From Streptacidiphilus sp. ASG 303 (lineage in GTDB: Bacteria > Actinomycetota > Actinomycetes > Streptomycetales > Streptomycetaceae), in assembly GCF_020991365.1 (NCBI RefSeq), contig NZ_JAJLRA010000013.1, forward strand, positions 1 through 64,000: a stretch of 64,000 nt of DNA, read 5' to 3'. Both the position numbers and the translations under genes were made by a program. Shown here one piece after another: positions 53,206 to 61,725 of the stretch. The notes beneath the pieces were generated by a model that was not told where the DNA came from, made no database searches, and saw nothing but the letters and a program-made list of their open reading frames with translations. Numbering within the stretch: the stretch's first letter is position 1; each line of letters opens with the position of its first letter.

Positions 53206-54120
53206 GTGACCGAGGAAACGAGGACGGACGCCGCAGCCGCCGGGCGGCCGACGGCGTACCGTGCCGCGGAGGCACCCGCCCCCGCCGTGCACGCCGAACC
53301 GCGCGAGGCGCCCGAGCCCCTCGCCCGGGCCGAGGCGCCCGCGGCTGCCGAGCCCCTCGTACGGATGGAGGCCCGCCAGGCCACCGAACCCCTCGCCCGG
53401 GCCGAGGCGCCCGCGGCTGCCGAGCCCCTCGTACGGATGGAGGCCCGCCAGGCCGCCGAACCCCTCGCCCGGGCCGAGGCGCCCGCGGCTGCCGAGCCCC
53501 TCGCCCGGATGGAGGCCCGCCAGGCCGCCGAACCCCTCGCCAAGTCCGAGGGCCGCCACGCCGTCGAACCCGCCCTGGAGTCCGAAGCGCCGACCGCGGC
53601 GCTCCCGGCGAGTGCGCGGATCGGCGTCGTGCAGCCACCGGCCGGGACCGGGTCCTCCGGCGGCTCCGGGACGGCCGCCGGCAGCGGGTTCAAGGTCGCC
53701 GCCGACCAGTACGCGGCCGCGGCCGGCCCGCTGCAGGCCGTGGCGGACCGGATCAGCGAGCTGTACACCTCGCTCAACGGCTACCTCTCCGGTCTGGACG
53801 CCCCCTGGGGCGACGACCACGCGGGCCACCAGTTCGCCGACGGCGAGAAGGGCTACGTCAAGTTCGCCGCCGACACCCTCGAAGGCCTGAAGAGCCTCCC
53901 GGAGGGCCTGCGCAACACCGCGGAGGGCCTGAAGGCCATGGCGGAGAACTACACCGCCACCGAGGAGGGCATCGCGTCCGGCATGGACGCCCAGGACGAG
54001 GACCTCCAGGCGACGCAGGGCACCTACTGGTCGCCCGGGGCGTTCACCGCGGCCCTGCCGCGGACGGAGGCGGCCCACGTGATCGCGCGGGAATCCGGCA
54101 GCACCGGCGGAAGGCACTGA
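53206..54120 (+). CDS. WXG100-like protein with N-terminal 24-residue repeats, 304 aa
   Basis: Residues about 30-120 consist of three and a half copies of a 24-residue unit (LARAEAPAAAEPLVRMEARQ...), charged and Ala/Glu/Arg-rich. Residues about 165-270 form a WXG100-like helical hairpin: FKVAADQYAAAAGPLQAVADRISELYTSLNGYLSGLDAPWGDDHAGHQFADGEKGY, with W-G at the turn, then a long second helix. GTG 53206 follows GAGGAG. Its stop is 4 bases from the ATG of the giant gene, so the two are very likely co-translated; it is the best candidate for a secretion partner of that protein. Confidence 0.75.
   Translation: MTEETRTDAAAAGRPTAYRAAEAPAPAVHAEPREAPEPLARAEAPAAAEPLVRMEARQATEPLARAEAPAAAEPLVRMEARQAAEPLARAEAPAAAEPLARMEARQAAEPLAKSEGRHAVEPALESEAPTAALPASARIGVVQPPAGTGSSGGSGTAAGSGFKVAADQYAAAAGPLQAVADRISELYTSLNGYLSGLDAPWGDDHAGHQFADGEKGYVKFAADTLEGLKSLPEGLRNTAEGLKAMAENYTATEEGIASGMDAQDEDLQATQGTYWSPGAFTAALPRTEAAHVIARESGSTGGRH
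53320..53551 (+). repeat. 72-bp in-frame tandem repeat
   Basis: Units start at 53320, 53392 and 53464, with a diverged partial copy from 53536. The copies are nearly identical at DNA level, pointing to recent duplication; each encodes 24 residues. Confidence 0.9.
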
Positions 54121-54124
54121 AACC

Positions 54125-57100
54125 ATGGCAGTCGAGGTACCCGAGCCCCTCCAGTGGGTCCTGATGCTGCTGTCCGGCACCAGGTGGCCCGAGGGCGACG
54201 AGGACGAGCTCCGCGAGATGGCCGCCCGGTGGCGGGAGACCGCCGAGCAGCTGGAGGAGGCCGGACGCGCGGCGGACTCCGCCGTGCAGCGGGCCCTGGA
54301 CGGCCAGCAGGGCGCGGCGGCGGACGCGCTCACCGCGTACTGGGGCCAGTACACGACAGGCTCCGGCTCGACGCCCGGGTACTTCCCCGGCACCGCGCAG
54401 GCGTGCAGCGGCATGGGCGACATGCTGGAGCAGATGGCGAACTCGATCGAGACGGCGAAGATCCAGATCATCGCCCAGATCGGCATCCTCGCCTTCGAGA
54501 TCGCGACCGCGGAGGCGGAGGCGCCGTTCACGTTCGGCGCCTCGCTGGCGGAGATCCCCGCCTTCGTCGGGATCAGCCGCACGGTGGTGCAGCAGGTCCT
54601 CAAGACCCTCCTCAAGGAGGCCCTGCAGCACGCCGCCAAGCAGGCGGCCATCATGGGCGGCATCAACCTGATGGCGCAGTCCATCGAGGTCGCCGAGGGC
54701 CACCGCAAGAGCATCGACCTCAAGGAGCTGGGACAGAACGTCGAGGGCGGGGCCGTCGCGGGCGCGCTCGGCCACGGCCTCGGCAGGGGGGCGGGCGCCC
54801 TCGGCTCCAGGGCCGGGCTGGGCAACGCCATGGCGAGCGTCCCCGGCCGGATGGCCACGGGGGCGGCCGTGGGCGTGGGGACCGACGTCGGCACGCAGCT
54901 GATCACCACCGGCCACGTCGACGGCGACAGCCTGCTGGGGTCCGGACTGAACGGCGCCGGCGGGGCCGGCCTGCACGCCGGGGCCGCCGCGGCCAGGGCC
55001 CACTTCTCCGGGCCCACGCCCGTCGCCGTGCCGCACCTCGGCCCGGACGGCGCAGGCGCGGGAGCCGGTACGGGGGTGCACGCCGGTGCGCCGGGCGGCG
55101 GCGCGACCGCGTTCGCATCCGGAGCCGACGGCGGCGGCACCCCGGCCTACCGCGGACCGGCCGGGGACGGTGCCCCGTCCGTCCACGAGGGCGCGGGTTC
55201 GGCGGGCACGTCCCGGGGCCTGGTGCCGTTCGGCTCCGACCGGCCCGGGGGGAGCGGTGGTCCGTCCACCGGGGCGGCGTCCGACGGGGCGCCGGCCGGC
55301 GTCTCCGGGCACGGCGGCGCCGACGGGGGCGCGGCGGTCCACGGGTCCCCCGGGCAGGACGGCGCCGCGGCCGAGGGGACGTCGGCGGCGGCCTCCCCCG
55401 GCGGACCCGCCGTCGACCGGGCGCGGACGGCCCCGGACGGCGGCCCCGCCGCGCACACGCCCACGACCACGCCCACGCCCGGCAGCGGGCCGGACGGAGC
55501 GCGGCCGGACGGTGGCACCGCCTCCCCGGCCGACCGCGGCGCCGCCGGGCCGGCGGTGCAGCACGGACCGGCTGCGACGCCGGCCCACGAGGGCACGCCG
55601 CAGGACGGCCCGGCACAGGCCCACGAGGGCCGGCCGCAGGACCGCTCCCCGCTCCCCGACGCCTCGGCCCACCGGACCGAGGACGCTCCCCCCGCAGCGG
55701 ACCACGGCCCCTCGCGACCCGACCCCGCCCAGCCCCGCGACGGGCAGCAGGCCGACCCCCGGACCGCGCCGGACGACGGCCAGCAGCCCGACGGACAGCG
55801 GCCCGGCACCGGTGCAGCGCAGCCCCACGACGGACAGCGGGCCGGTGCCCAGCCCGACCAGCACGCACAGCCCGACCAGCACACCCAGCCCGACCAGCAC
55901 ACCCAGGACGGCGGGCAGCGGCCCGGTGCGGACGCCGTGCGGACGCACGACGCGCAGACGCCGGACGCGGCACCCGTGCAGCCGCGTGCGTACGGCGACG
56001 CCCCGGCCGCGGGCGGCGGGGCGGGCCGGCCGGTCGACGGGCCGTTCCTCCAGGGAGCGGGCCGCGGGGACACCCCGCCGGTGTCCTCCGGTGCCGGCGA
56101 CGCCGGAGCCCCACGGTCCGTCCACGACCCGGACGCCATCCACGTGGGCCCCTCCCGCCTGGACACGGCCGCCGTGGCCCCCGACCCGTCGGCCGCCTCC
56201 TCGCCGCCGCCCTCGGCCTCGCCGGAGGCGGCCCCCGGCCATGCCGCGGCCGCGGCCCCGCCCCCGCCGCCCGCGGCGCCCGCGTTCTCCCCCGCCGGCG
56301 CCGGGGACGCCGCCCCTGCGGGGTCGCGTCCGGCCGCGGCCGTGCCCCCGCCTGCACCGGCGGTGCAGACGGCGGCACCGGCGCCCGCCCACCCGTCCCC
56401 CGCGCCGCCCCCGGGCGCCGCTCCGGGACGCACAGCGCCGCCGTCCCCTTCCGCAGCGTCCCCCTCCGCACCCTCCCCCTCCGCGCCGCACGCCGGTGCG
56501 GCCGCCCCCGCCGGGAACCCGGCGGCGGGAAGCACGGCCGGGGGCCCGGCGCCCGCCGGGTCCGCGGGCCGGGCGGAGACCGAGGGGCCGGTCGTGGGGG
56601 CGGTCGGCGTGTTCGGGTCCCCCGGGGCCCGGCGAGCCGGCGGCCCCTCGGGTGCCGGCGCCCGCTCCGGTTCGGGCTCGGGCTCGGGTGCCGGCGCCCG
56701 CTCCGGCCCCGGCCGGTCCGGCTCCGGCGACCGGCGCAGCCCCGAGGAGGAGTTCGCCGCCCGGCGGCAGGAGGAGCGGCAGGCCGAACTCGACCGGATG
56801 CAGGAGACCGGCCGCGTCCGGGACGCCGTGCGGGAGCTGGGCGGGGAGCAGCGCTACGTGGCCGCCCGGCCGCCCCGCGCCGAGGAGCTGGTCCGCGACC
56901 TGCCGGGGATGACCCCGCAGGAGCGCGCGGGGACCCTGGCCGCACTGCGGCCGGAGCACCGCCGCTGGCTGGCACGGAACCCGGAGCTGGTGGACGGCCT
57001 GCAGAGCGCCCTGCCGCCCCGCGAGTTCGCCGCGACGGCGGCCCGGCTGCTGGTGGACGTGCCCGAGGGGGCCCACCAGCCCGCGTCCGCGCGGCAGGAG

Positions 57101-60100
57101 GCGCAGGCCCAGGTCGCGAGGATGCTCCAGGACCCCGACACCGCCGCGCGGCTGCTGAGGAACGGCGCGCAGGTGACGGTCGTCCCGAGGGACGTGCGGA
57201 TGACGGACGTGCAGGCGTTCCGGAACCTGCGGGGCACGACCGCCGAGGGCGCCGCGGGCGCCGGGCGCGGCTGGGACGACGTCCGGGGCTCCGGCGGCCG
57301 CCGCACCGCGGTCACCGAGGAGAACCTGCTCGGGGCCGAGACCACCGTCGGCGCCCACGGCCACTACCACGACGGCTACTCGACGACCACGCACGAGTTC
57401 GCGCACACCCTCCACCGGTACGGCCTGACCCCGGAGGACCAGGCGGCCGTCACCCGCAGCTACGAGGACCGGCGCGGCCAGGGGCCCGCCGCGCACTGGC
57501 CCGACGGCACCGCCGGCCGGGACGGGGACGGCAACCCGGTGGAGAACTACTCCTCGCGGGACGAGGACGAGTACTTCGCCCAGATGACCAACGCCTACCT
57601 GGGCACCAACCACGGCACCGACCCCTGGACGGGCCAGGACCGCAACAACGGCGCCGACTGGGTCCGTGCCAACGCGCCGGAGCTGGTGCCGCTGCTGGAG
57701 CGGCTGTACGGGGCCGACCCGTCCGCGGTCCACCCCGACCCGGCCAACCCCGTCGGGGCGGCCCGCGCCGAGGAGGACCTGTACGACGGGTACCGGGCGT
57801 TCATGGAGCGGGTCGAGGGGGCGCCCCCGGAGGGCGCCGCACCCCGACCCGAGAACGGCGCACCCAGGCCCGAGAACGGCGCGCCCAGGCCCGAGGACGC
57901 CGCGCCCCGACCCGAGAACGGCGCACCCAGGCCCGAGGACGCCGCACCCAGGCCGGAGGACGCCGCGCCGCCGCGGGAGGCTCCCGAGCCGCCCGCCGCG
58001 GAGCGGCCCGCCGACGGCGGCGGGCGGGCGGCGCCCGTCGGCACCCACGGCGCGACGCCCCGCGACACCCCCTACCCGCCTCCGCCCCCGTCAGGGAACG
58101 GGACGTCCAGGGGCAACCCGTCACGGGGCAACCCGTCACGGGGCAGGGAGAAGTGGACCGAGCGGCGGCCCCCGGTCGACCCCGCGGAGCGGCAGCGCTT
58201 CGAGCGCTTCGCCGACGAGCTGAAGGGGCTCGCGGTGAAGGTCCCCGTCGACCGGGCGCGGCTGCAGGAGACGGTCGGCGACTTCCTCGCGGACCTGCCC
58301 GCCGAGCACCGTGCCACCTGGATGCGCGAGGCCCGCAGGATGGTCGACACCCTGCCGGACGGCGCGTTCACGGACGCGTCGGTCAACGCCGCCCACAAGG
58401 CGCTCGACGCCCACGACCGCGACCGGCCCGCCCTGGCGGTCCCGGGCGCGGACTTCGTGAGCGCGAGCCGCGTGACGAGCGGTCCGGGCCAGGGCTTCAT
58501 CAACCGGGACGTCCCCGCCGTCGTCCTGGTGAACGGCGAGCCGTACGTGCCGGTCCACTCGGCGGTGTTCGGCGACGCCACGGCGGCGGGCGGGCCGCCG
58601 GTCCACAAGGACATCAGCCAGGACGAGGACGGGGTCGTCCAGATCCACACCGGCTCCAGGGACGCGACGGAGAAGGTGTTCTGGCTCGGCATCGGCCAGC
58701 CCCTGCGGCAGGTCAAGTGGGTGGAGAAGTACCAGTCCGACGGGGCGCCCGCCCCCCTCATCCGCTCGTTCCTGGTGCCGCTGCGCACCGTCAACGAGAT
58801 CTCCCGGACGGCGGTCACCGAGCACGGCTCCGGCAGCAACACGATGGACCTGAACGTGGACAAGCACTTCGGGTCCAACCAGTTCGGCATCAGGGACCCC
58901 GAGTCGCTGGAGCTGCTGCGCCAGACGGCGCTGCCCGGCTCGCTGCGCACCTACACCGACGGCGACACGGAGGGCGCCCCGGCGTCCTGGGGCGAGGTCA
59001 GGCCGACCGGCGAGCTGCGGGACCGGCTGGGCGTCCCCCGGGAGACCATCCCCGGGTACCCGGTCTTCACGGAGGGCAAGGGGTTCCTCCCCGCCTCGAA
59101 GTACGAGGCGACGGCCCGGGGGCTCCGCGAGGTCGTCGCGGCCCACCTCAACAACAGCGCGCTGCGCGAGAAGGGGGACCTGCCGCGGTCCTCGGCGTAT
59201 GTGAAGGACTTCTTCCGCCGGCACGCGCCGGACCACCTCAGGAACCGGCCCCCCGCGCAGGAGCGGGAGGCGATCGACACGTTCGTCCGCGAGTACGTGG
59301 CGCCCTGGGCCGCCCAGGCGCGCGTCACCCAGGCGCTCCACCACGAGTACGAGGAGTTCCTCTCCAGCGATCCGGCGGACCGGGCGGTCGACTACCGGCT
59401 CGCGGACGGGGAGCCGCTGCGCGGGCAGCGCAGGACCGCCGAGCAGGCCCTGGGCGAGGACCAGCGCGCCCTCATGGGCGTCCGCGTCGTCGTGCGCGGC
59501 GGCTTCGACGAGCTCGGCCCGTCCCTCCCCGGCGCCTTCAAGGCGCATCCGCAGGCGGACGTGCGGGCGCTGCTCTCGCAGCTCAAGGCACGGCGCGAGG
59601 CCGTCCTGGGGGACTACGGGTACAAGATCGGCGACCGGGCGGTCCTCGCGGAGCGGAACGAGGAGAACCGGGCGTTCGCCGCGGACATGCACCGCAGGCT
59701 GACCGCCGCCCTGGCGGGACGGCAGCCGGACCCCGCCCTGACCGGGATCCTCGACGGGCTGGCCCGGATCGGGGCCGCCGGCGGGCCGGATCCGGCCGCG
59801 TCCCCGGGCACGGGCCTGGACTCCGCGTCCGTCCTCCCCCGGGCTGCGACGGCCGAGGGGCCCGACGCCGGCGGGCAGGCCGAGCCGGCCGTGCGGCTGG
59901 CCGGTCCGGCGCTCCCGGGGCTGTGGGCGCAGCGGCGGGCCGGCGCCACCGCCGCCGGGCTGCGCACCGAGCGGACCGATCCGGCGACCGGCGGCACCGT
60001 GCTGATCCGCTCGGCGGTCCGCCGCTTCCAGGCGGACGACGGCCGGTGGGTCCGCGACTTCACCGTGACGCTGCCCTTCGAGCCGGCCGCGGGCGTGTCC

Positions 60101-60472
60101 CCGGCCCGGCTGGCGGAGCTGCGCGAGCGGGTCCAGAACGCCCTGGACCGCGGCCTGAACAGCGGCTACGCCCTGCCGCGCTCCGGCGACCAGCTGCACG
60201 TCTCCGTCCGCATGGTGCACGCGGAAGGCCACGGCGAGCGGATCCTGCTCACCGAGGCCGCCGCGCCGGACCCCGCCGGGCAGCGCCACTGGGACCTGGG
60301 GCACGACGACGCCGCCCTGGTGCTCCAGACGCTGCGCTACCTCGGCGTGCCCGGCGGGGGCGCCCCCCTCGGGTACGGCCCGGACGGGGCACCGCCGCAG
60401 GCGCACCTCGCCGCGATCGAGGACACCTGCGACGCGGCGGCGGTCCTGCGCGGCCATCCCCTGGGGGCCTGA
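54125..60472 (+). CDS. Giant CpnT-like polymorphic-toxin protein with HEFAH zincin domain, 2115 aa
   Basis: Order of parts: a WXG/CpnT-like helical N-terminus (about 1-110, with RWPEGDEDELREMAARW), a hydrophobic helical stretch (about 115-190), a Gly-rich segment, a disordered Ala/Pro/Gly region (about 285-870), a structured domain (about 871-1235) with TTTHEFAHTLHRYG (His1090, Glu1091, His1094) and a likely third zinc ligand in SRDEDEYFAQMTNAYLG (about 1147-1149), a heptad-like PRPENGA linker, a second domain (about 1340-1885) of unknown fold with HTGSRDATEKVFWLGIGQ and NQFGIRDPESLELL, and a last domain (about 1925-2115). The zincin is a gluzincin/lethal-factor-like protease by motif. This is typical of actinobacterial secreted polymorphic toxins or giant effectors. 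No immunity gene is evident. Confidence 0.8.
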   Translation: MAVEVPEPLQWVLMLLSGTRWPEGDEDELREMAARWRETAEQLEEAGRAADSAVQRALDGQQGAAADALTAYWGQYTTGSGSTPGYFPGTAQACSGMGDMLEQMANSIETAKIQIIAQIGILAFEIATAEAEAPFTFGASLAEIPAFVGISRTVVQQVLKTLLKEALQHAAKQAAIMGGINLMAQSIEVAEGHRKSIDLKELGQNVEGGAVAGALGHGLGRGAGALGSRAGLGNAMASVPGRMATGAAVGVGTDVGTQLITTGHVDGDSLLGSGLNGAGGAGLHAGAAAARAHFSGPTPVAVPHLGPDGAGAGAGTGVHAGAPGGGATAFASGADGGGTPAYRGPAGDGAPSVHEGAGSAGTSRGLVPFGSDRPGGSGGPSTGAASDGAPAGVSGHGGADGGAAVHGSPGQDGAAAEGTSAAASPGGPAVDRARTAPDGGPAAHTPTTTPTPGSGPDGARPDGGTASPADRGAAGPAVQHGPAATPAHEGTPQDGPAQAHEGRPQDRSPLPDASAHRTEDAPPAADHGPSRPDPAQPRDGQQADPRTAPDDGQQPDGQRPGTGAAQPHDGQRAGAQPDQHAQPDQHTQPDQHTQDGGQRPGADAVRTHDAQTPDAAPVQPRAYGDAPAAGGGAGRPVDGPFLQGAGRGDTPPVSSGAGDAGAPRSVHDPDAIHVGPSRLDTAAVAPDPSAASSPPPSASPEAAPGHAAAAAPPPPPAAPAFSPAGAGDAAPAGSRPAAAVPPPAPAVQTAAPAPAHPSPAPPPGAAPGRTAPPSPSAASPSAPSPSAPHAGAAAPAGNPAAGSTAGGPAPAGSAGRAETEGPVVGAVGVFGSPGARRAGGPSGAGARSGSGSGSGAGARSGPGRSGSGDRRSPEEEFAARRQEERQAELDRMQETGRVRDAVRELGGEQRYVAARPPRAEELVRDLPGMTPQERAGTLAALRPEHRRWLARNPELVDGLQSALPPREFAATAARLLVDVPEGAHQPASARQEAQAQVARMLQDPDTAARLLRNGAQVTVVPRDVRMTDVQAFRNLRGTTAEGAAGAGRGWDDVRGSGGRRTAVTEENLLGAETTVGAHGHYHDGYSTTTHEFAHTLHRYGLTPEDQAAVTRSYEDRRGQGPAAHWPDGTAGRDGDGNPVENYSSRDEDEYFAQMTNAYLGTNHGTDPWTGQDRNNGADWVRANAPELVPLLERLYGADPSAVHPDPANPVGAARAEEDLYDGYRAFMERVEGAPPEGAAPRPENGAPRPENGAPRPEDAAPRPENGAPRPEDAAPRPEDAAPPREAPEPPAAERPADGGGRAAPVGTHGATPRDTPYPPPPPSGNGTSRGNPSRGNPSRGREKWTERRPPVDPAERQRFERFADELKGLAVKVPVDRARLQETVGDFLADLPAEHRATWMREARRMVDTLPDGAFTDASVNAAHKALDAHDRDRPALAVPGADFVSASRVTSGPGQGFINRDVPAVVLVNGEPYVPVHSAVFGDATAAGGPPVHKDISQDEDGVVQIHTGSRDATEKVFWLGIGQPLRQVKWVEKYQSDGAPAPLIRSFLVPLRTVNEISRTAVTEHGSGSNTMDLNVDKHFGSNQFGIRDPESLELLRQTALPGSLRTYTDGDTEGAPASWGEVRPTGELRDRLGVPRETIPGYPVFTEGKGFLPASKYEATARGLREVVAAHLNNSALREKGDLPRSSAYVKDFFRRHAPDHLRNRPPAQEREAIDTFVREYVAPWAAQARVTQALHHEYEEFLSSDPADRAVDYRLADGEPLRGQRRTAEQALGEDQRALMGVRVVVRGGFDELGPSLPGAFKAHPQADVRALLSQLKARREAVLGDYGYKIGDRAVLAERNEENRAFAADMHRRLTAALAGRQPDPALTGILDGLARIGAAGGPDPAASPGTGLDSASVLPRAATAEGPDAGGQAEPAVRLAGPALPGLWAQRRAGATAAGLRTERTDPATGGTVLIRSAVRRFQADDGRWVRDFTVTLPFEPAAGVSPARLAELRERVQNALDRGLNSGYALPRSGDQLHVSVRMVHAEGHGERILLTEAAAPDPAGQRHWDLGHDDAALVLQTLRYLGVPGGGAPLGYGPDGAPPQAHLAAIEDTCDAAAVLRGHPLGA
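57838..57966 (+). repeat. 21-bp in-frame repeats (APRPE[N/D][G/A])
   Basis: Six consecutive 7-residue units form a Pro/Glu hinge between the zincin domain and the next domain of the giant protein. Confidence 0.9.
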
Positions 60473-60478
60473 CGCGTA

Positions 60479-60510
60479 CCCGGCCGGCACGGGATCCCGT
60501 GCCGGCCGGG
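60479..60510 (+). terminator. 32-base perfect palindrome after the giant gene
   Basis: Bases 60479-60494 are exactly complementary to 60495-60510, six bases after the stop codon. Confidence 0.85.
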
Positions 60511-60577
60511 CCCCGGCTCCCGGCCCCGTGCCGACGGCAGGGAACGGGAGGGGCAGGGCGTGCGCGGGAACGCGGCA

Positions 60578-60619
60578 GGCCACCGGTCCGTGCGGCGGGG
60601 GCCGCACGGACCGGTGGCC
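60578..60619 (-). terminator. 19-bp hairpin ending the HtaA-like gene
   Basis: Bases 60578-60596 pair perfectly with 60601-60619 around a GGGG loop, 22 bases beyond the stop of the leftward gene. With the previous hairpin it gives each convergent gene its own terminator. Confidence 0.85.
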
Positions 60620-60641
60620 CGTCCCGGGGGTGCGGGTCGGG

Positions 60642-61259
60642 TCAGAAGCGGGGGCTGGTGGTCGCGGTGCCGACCTTGAGGCCGCCGGCGAACGCCTTGG
60701 TCTTCAGGGTCGCGTCCAGGGCGTCGGCGGCCGCCTTCGTGAGGTTGAGGCCCACGTTCGAGGCGGTGGCGGAGTGCTTGCCGAGGTGGACCCGGGCCTT
60801 GGACAGGTCCAGGGTGAAGACGGGCACCCGGGTGCGGGTGCCGGCGACGCGGCCGGTGAGGTTCCCGTGCTTCAGGTCGATGACGAAGTCGCGGACCTCC
60901 AGCGAGGTCCCGTTGGCGACGTTGACGAAGCGCAGGCCGCCGCGGTGCTCGATGGTGCCGCCCAGCGGGGAGGGCGTCAGCCGTCCGCCGGTGACGGGGA
61001 AGGACGCGGTCAGGGTGGCCTGGCCGCCGCCGAAGGCGAGGCCGGCGTGGCCGGGGCGGGTGACGACCGGCAGGATGCCGGCCTTCAGCAGGGCGCGGGT
61101 CACGGCGGGGGCCAGGGTCACCTTGGTGGTGCCGGACTTCACCCGCACCGAGGCCGGTCCGTGCGCGGACGCCGGCGCGGCGCCGACGCCCGCGACCACC
61201 ACGGCCGCCGCGGCGACCGCCACCGCAGACCGGACCCGCACTGCCGTCGTGATGCTCAT
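60642..61259 (-). CDS. Secreted HtaA-like protein
   Basis: The 205-aa protein has a clear signal peptide (RVRSAVAVAAAAVVVAGVGAAPASA) and a beta-rich mature domain with alternating strands (TKVTLAPAVTRALLKAGI, ASFPVTGGRLTPSPLGGTIEHRGGLRF, DFVIDLKHGNLTGRV). The layout resembles HtaA-family domains, some of which bind haem at the surface; no anchor is present and haem binding is not shown. ATG 61259 follows AGGGAGT. Confidence 0.7.
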   Translation of the reverse strand: MSITTAVRVRSAVAVAAAAVVVAGVGAAPASAHGPASVRVKSGTTKVTLAPAVTRALLKAGILPVVTRPGHAGLAFGGGQATLTASFPVTGGRLTPSPLGGTIEHRGGLRFVNVANGTSLEVRDFVIDLKHGNLTGRVAGTRTRVPVFTLDLSKARVHLGKHSATASNVGLNLTKAAADALDATLKTKAFAGGLKVGTATTSPRF

Positions 61260-61520
61260 GGGGACTCCCTGGAAGACTCGGTAGCGACGGTCCCGGTGAC
61301 CGTCACGCCCTGCTTCCGCCGCCTTCGCGGACCCGGATGCACCTCGTGGTACGAAAGTTGACGGCCGGTCCGGACCGCCCGGGGAGCGCCGGCGCTCCGG
61401 GGGAGGGCCTCGGGGAGGCCCGGGCGGCGGGCGGGGGGCACCCGCCGCCCGCCGGAACCGGCCGGGGGTGCGGGCCGCGGGCCGGACGGCGTCAGGCCTC
61501 CGGCGCCGGTCCTCGCGGCG

Positions 61521-61718
61521 TCACTCCTCGTCGAGGGTGATGACCGCGTTGGGGCAGAGGGCGGCCGCGAGCCGCGCGGCGGCGTGCTGCCGCGGCGCGG
61601 GGCGGTCGTCGAGGACGACGACGGTGCCGTCGTCCTCGTCCTGGTCGAAGAGCTCCGGCGCGTTGAGGGCGCACTGGCCCGCGCCGCGGCAGCGGTCCCG
61701 GTCGACGCGGATCCTCAT
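61521..61718 (-). CDS. [3Fe-4S]-type ferredoxin
   Basis: The 65-aa protein has the spacing of P450-partner ferredoxins: Cys9 and Cys15 in CRGAGQC and Cys55 in ALCPNA, with the fourth Cys position of the first cluster motif replaced (Ala), giving a 3Fe-4S cluster. It starts 7 bases after the P450 stop codon and surely supplies electrons to it. Confidence 0.93.
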   Translation of the reverse strand: MRIRVDRDRCRGAGQCALNAPELFDQDEDDGTVVVLDDRPAPRQHAAARLAAALCPNAVITLDEE

Positions 61719-61725
61719 GCCGGCC

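Noticed and set aside
49770-58048. Two leftward frames of more than 1300 codons opposite the ESX-like and giant genes
   Set aside because: Both are low-complexity shadows (Gly/Arg or Ser/Ala/Pro runs) of genes with clear domains on the other strand.
54154-61284. A 2376-codon frame overlapping the giant gene
   Set aside because: It is an Arg/Gly-rich +2 shadow; the frame starting at 54125 contains the ESX-like and zincin motifs.
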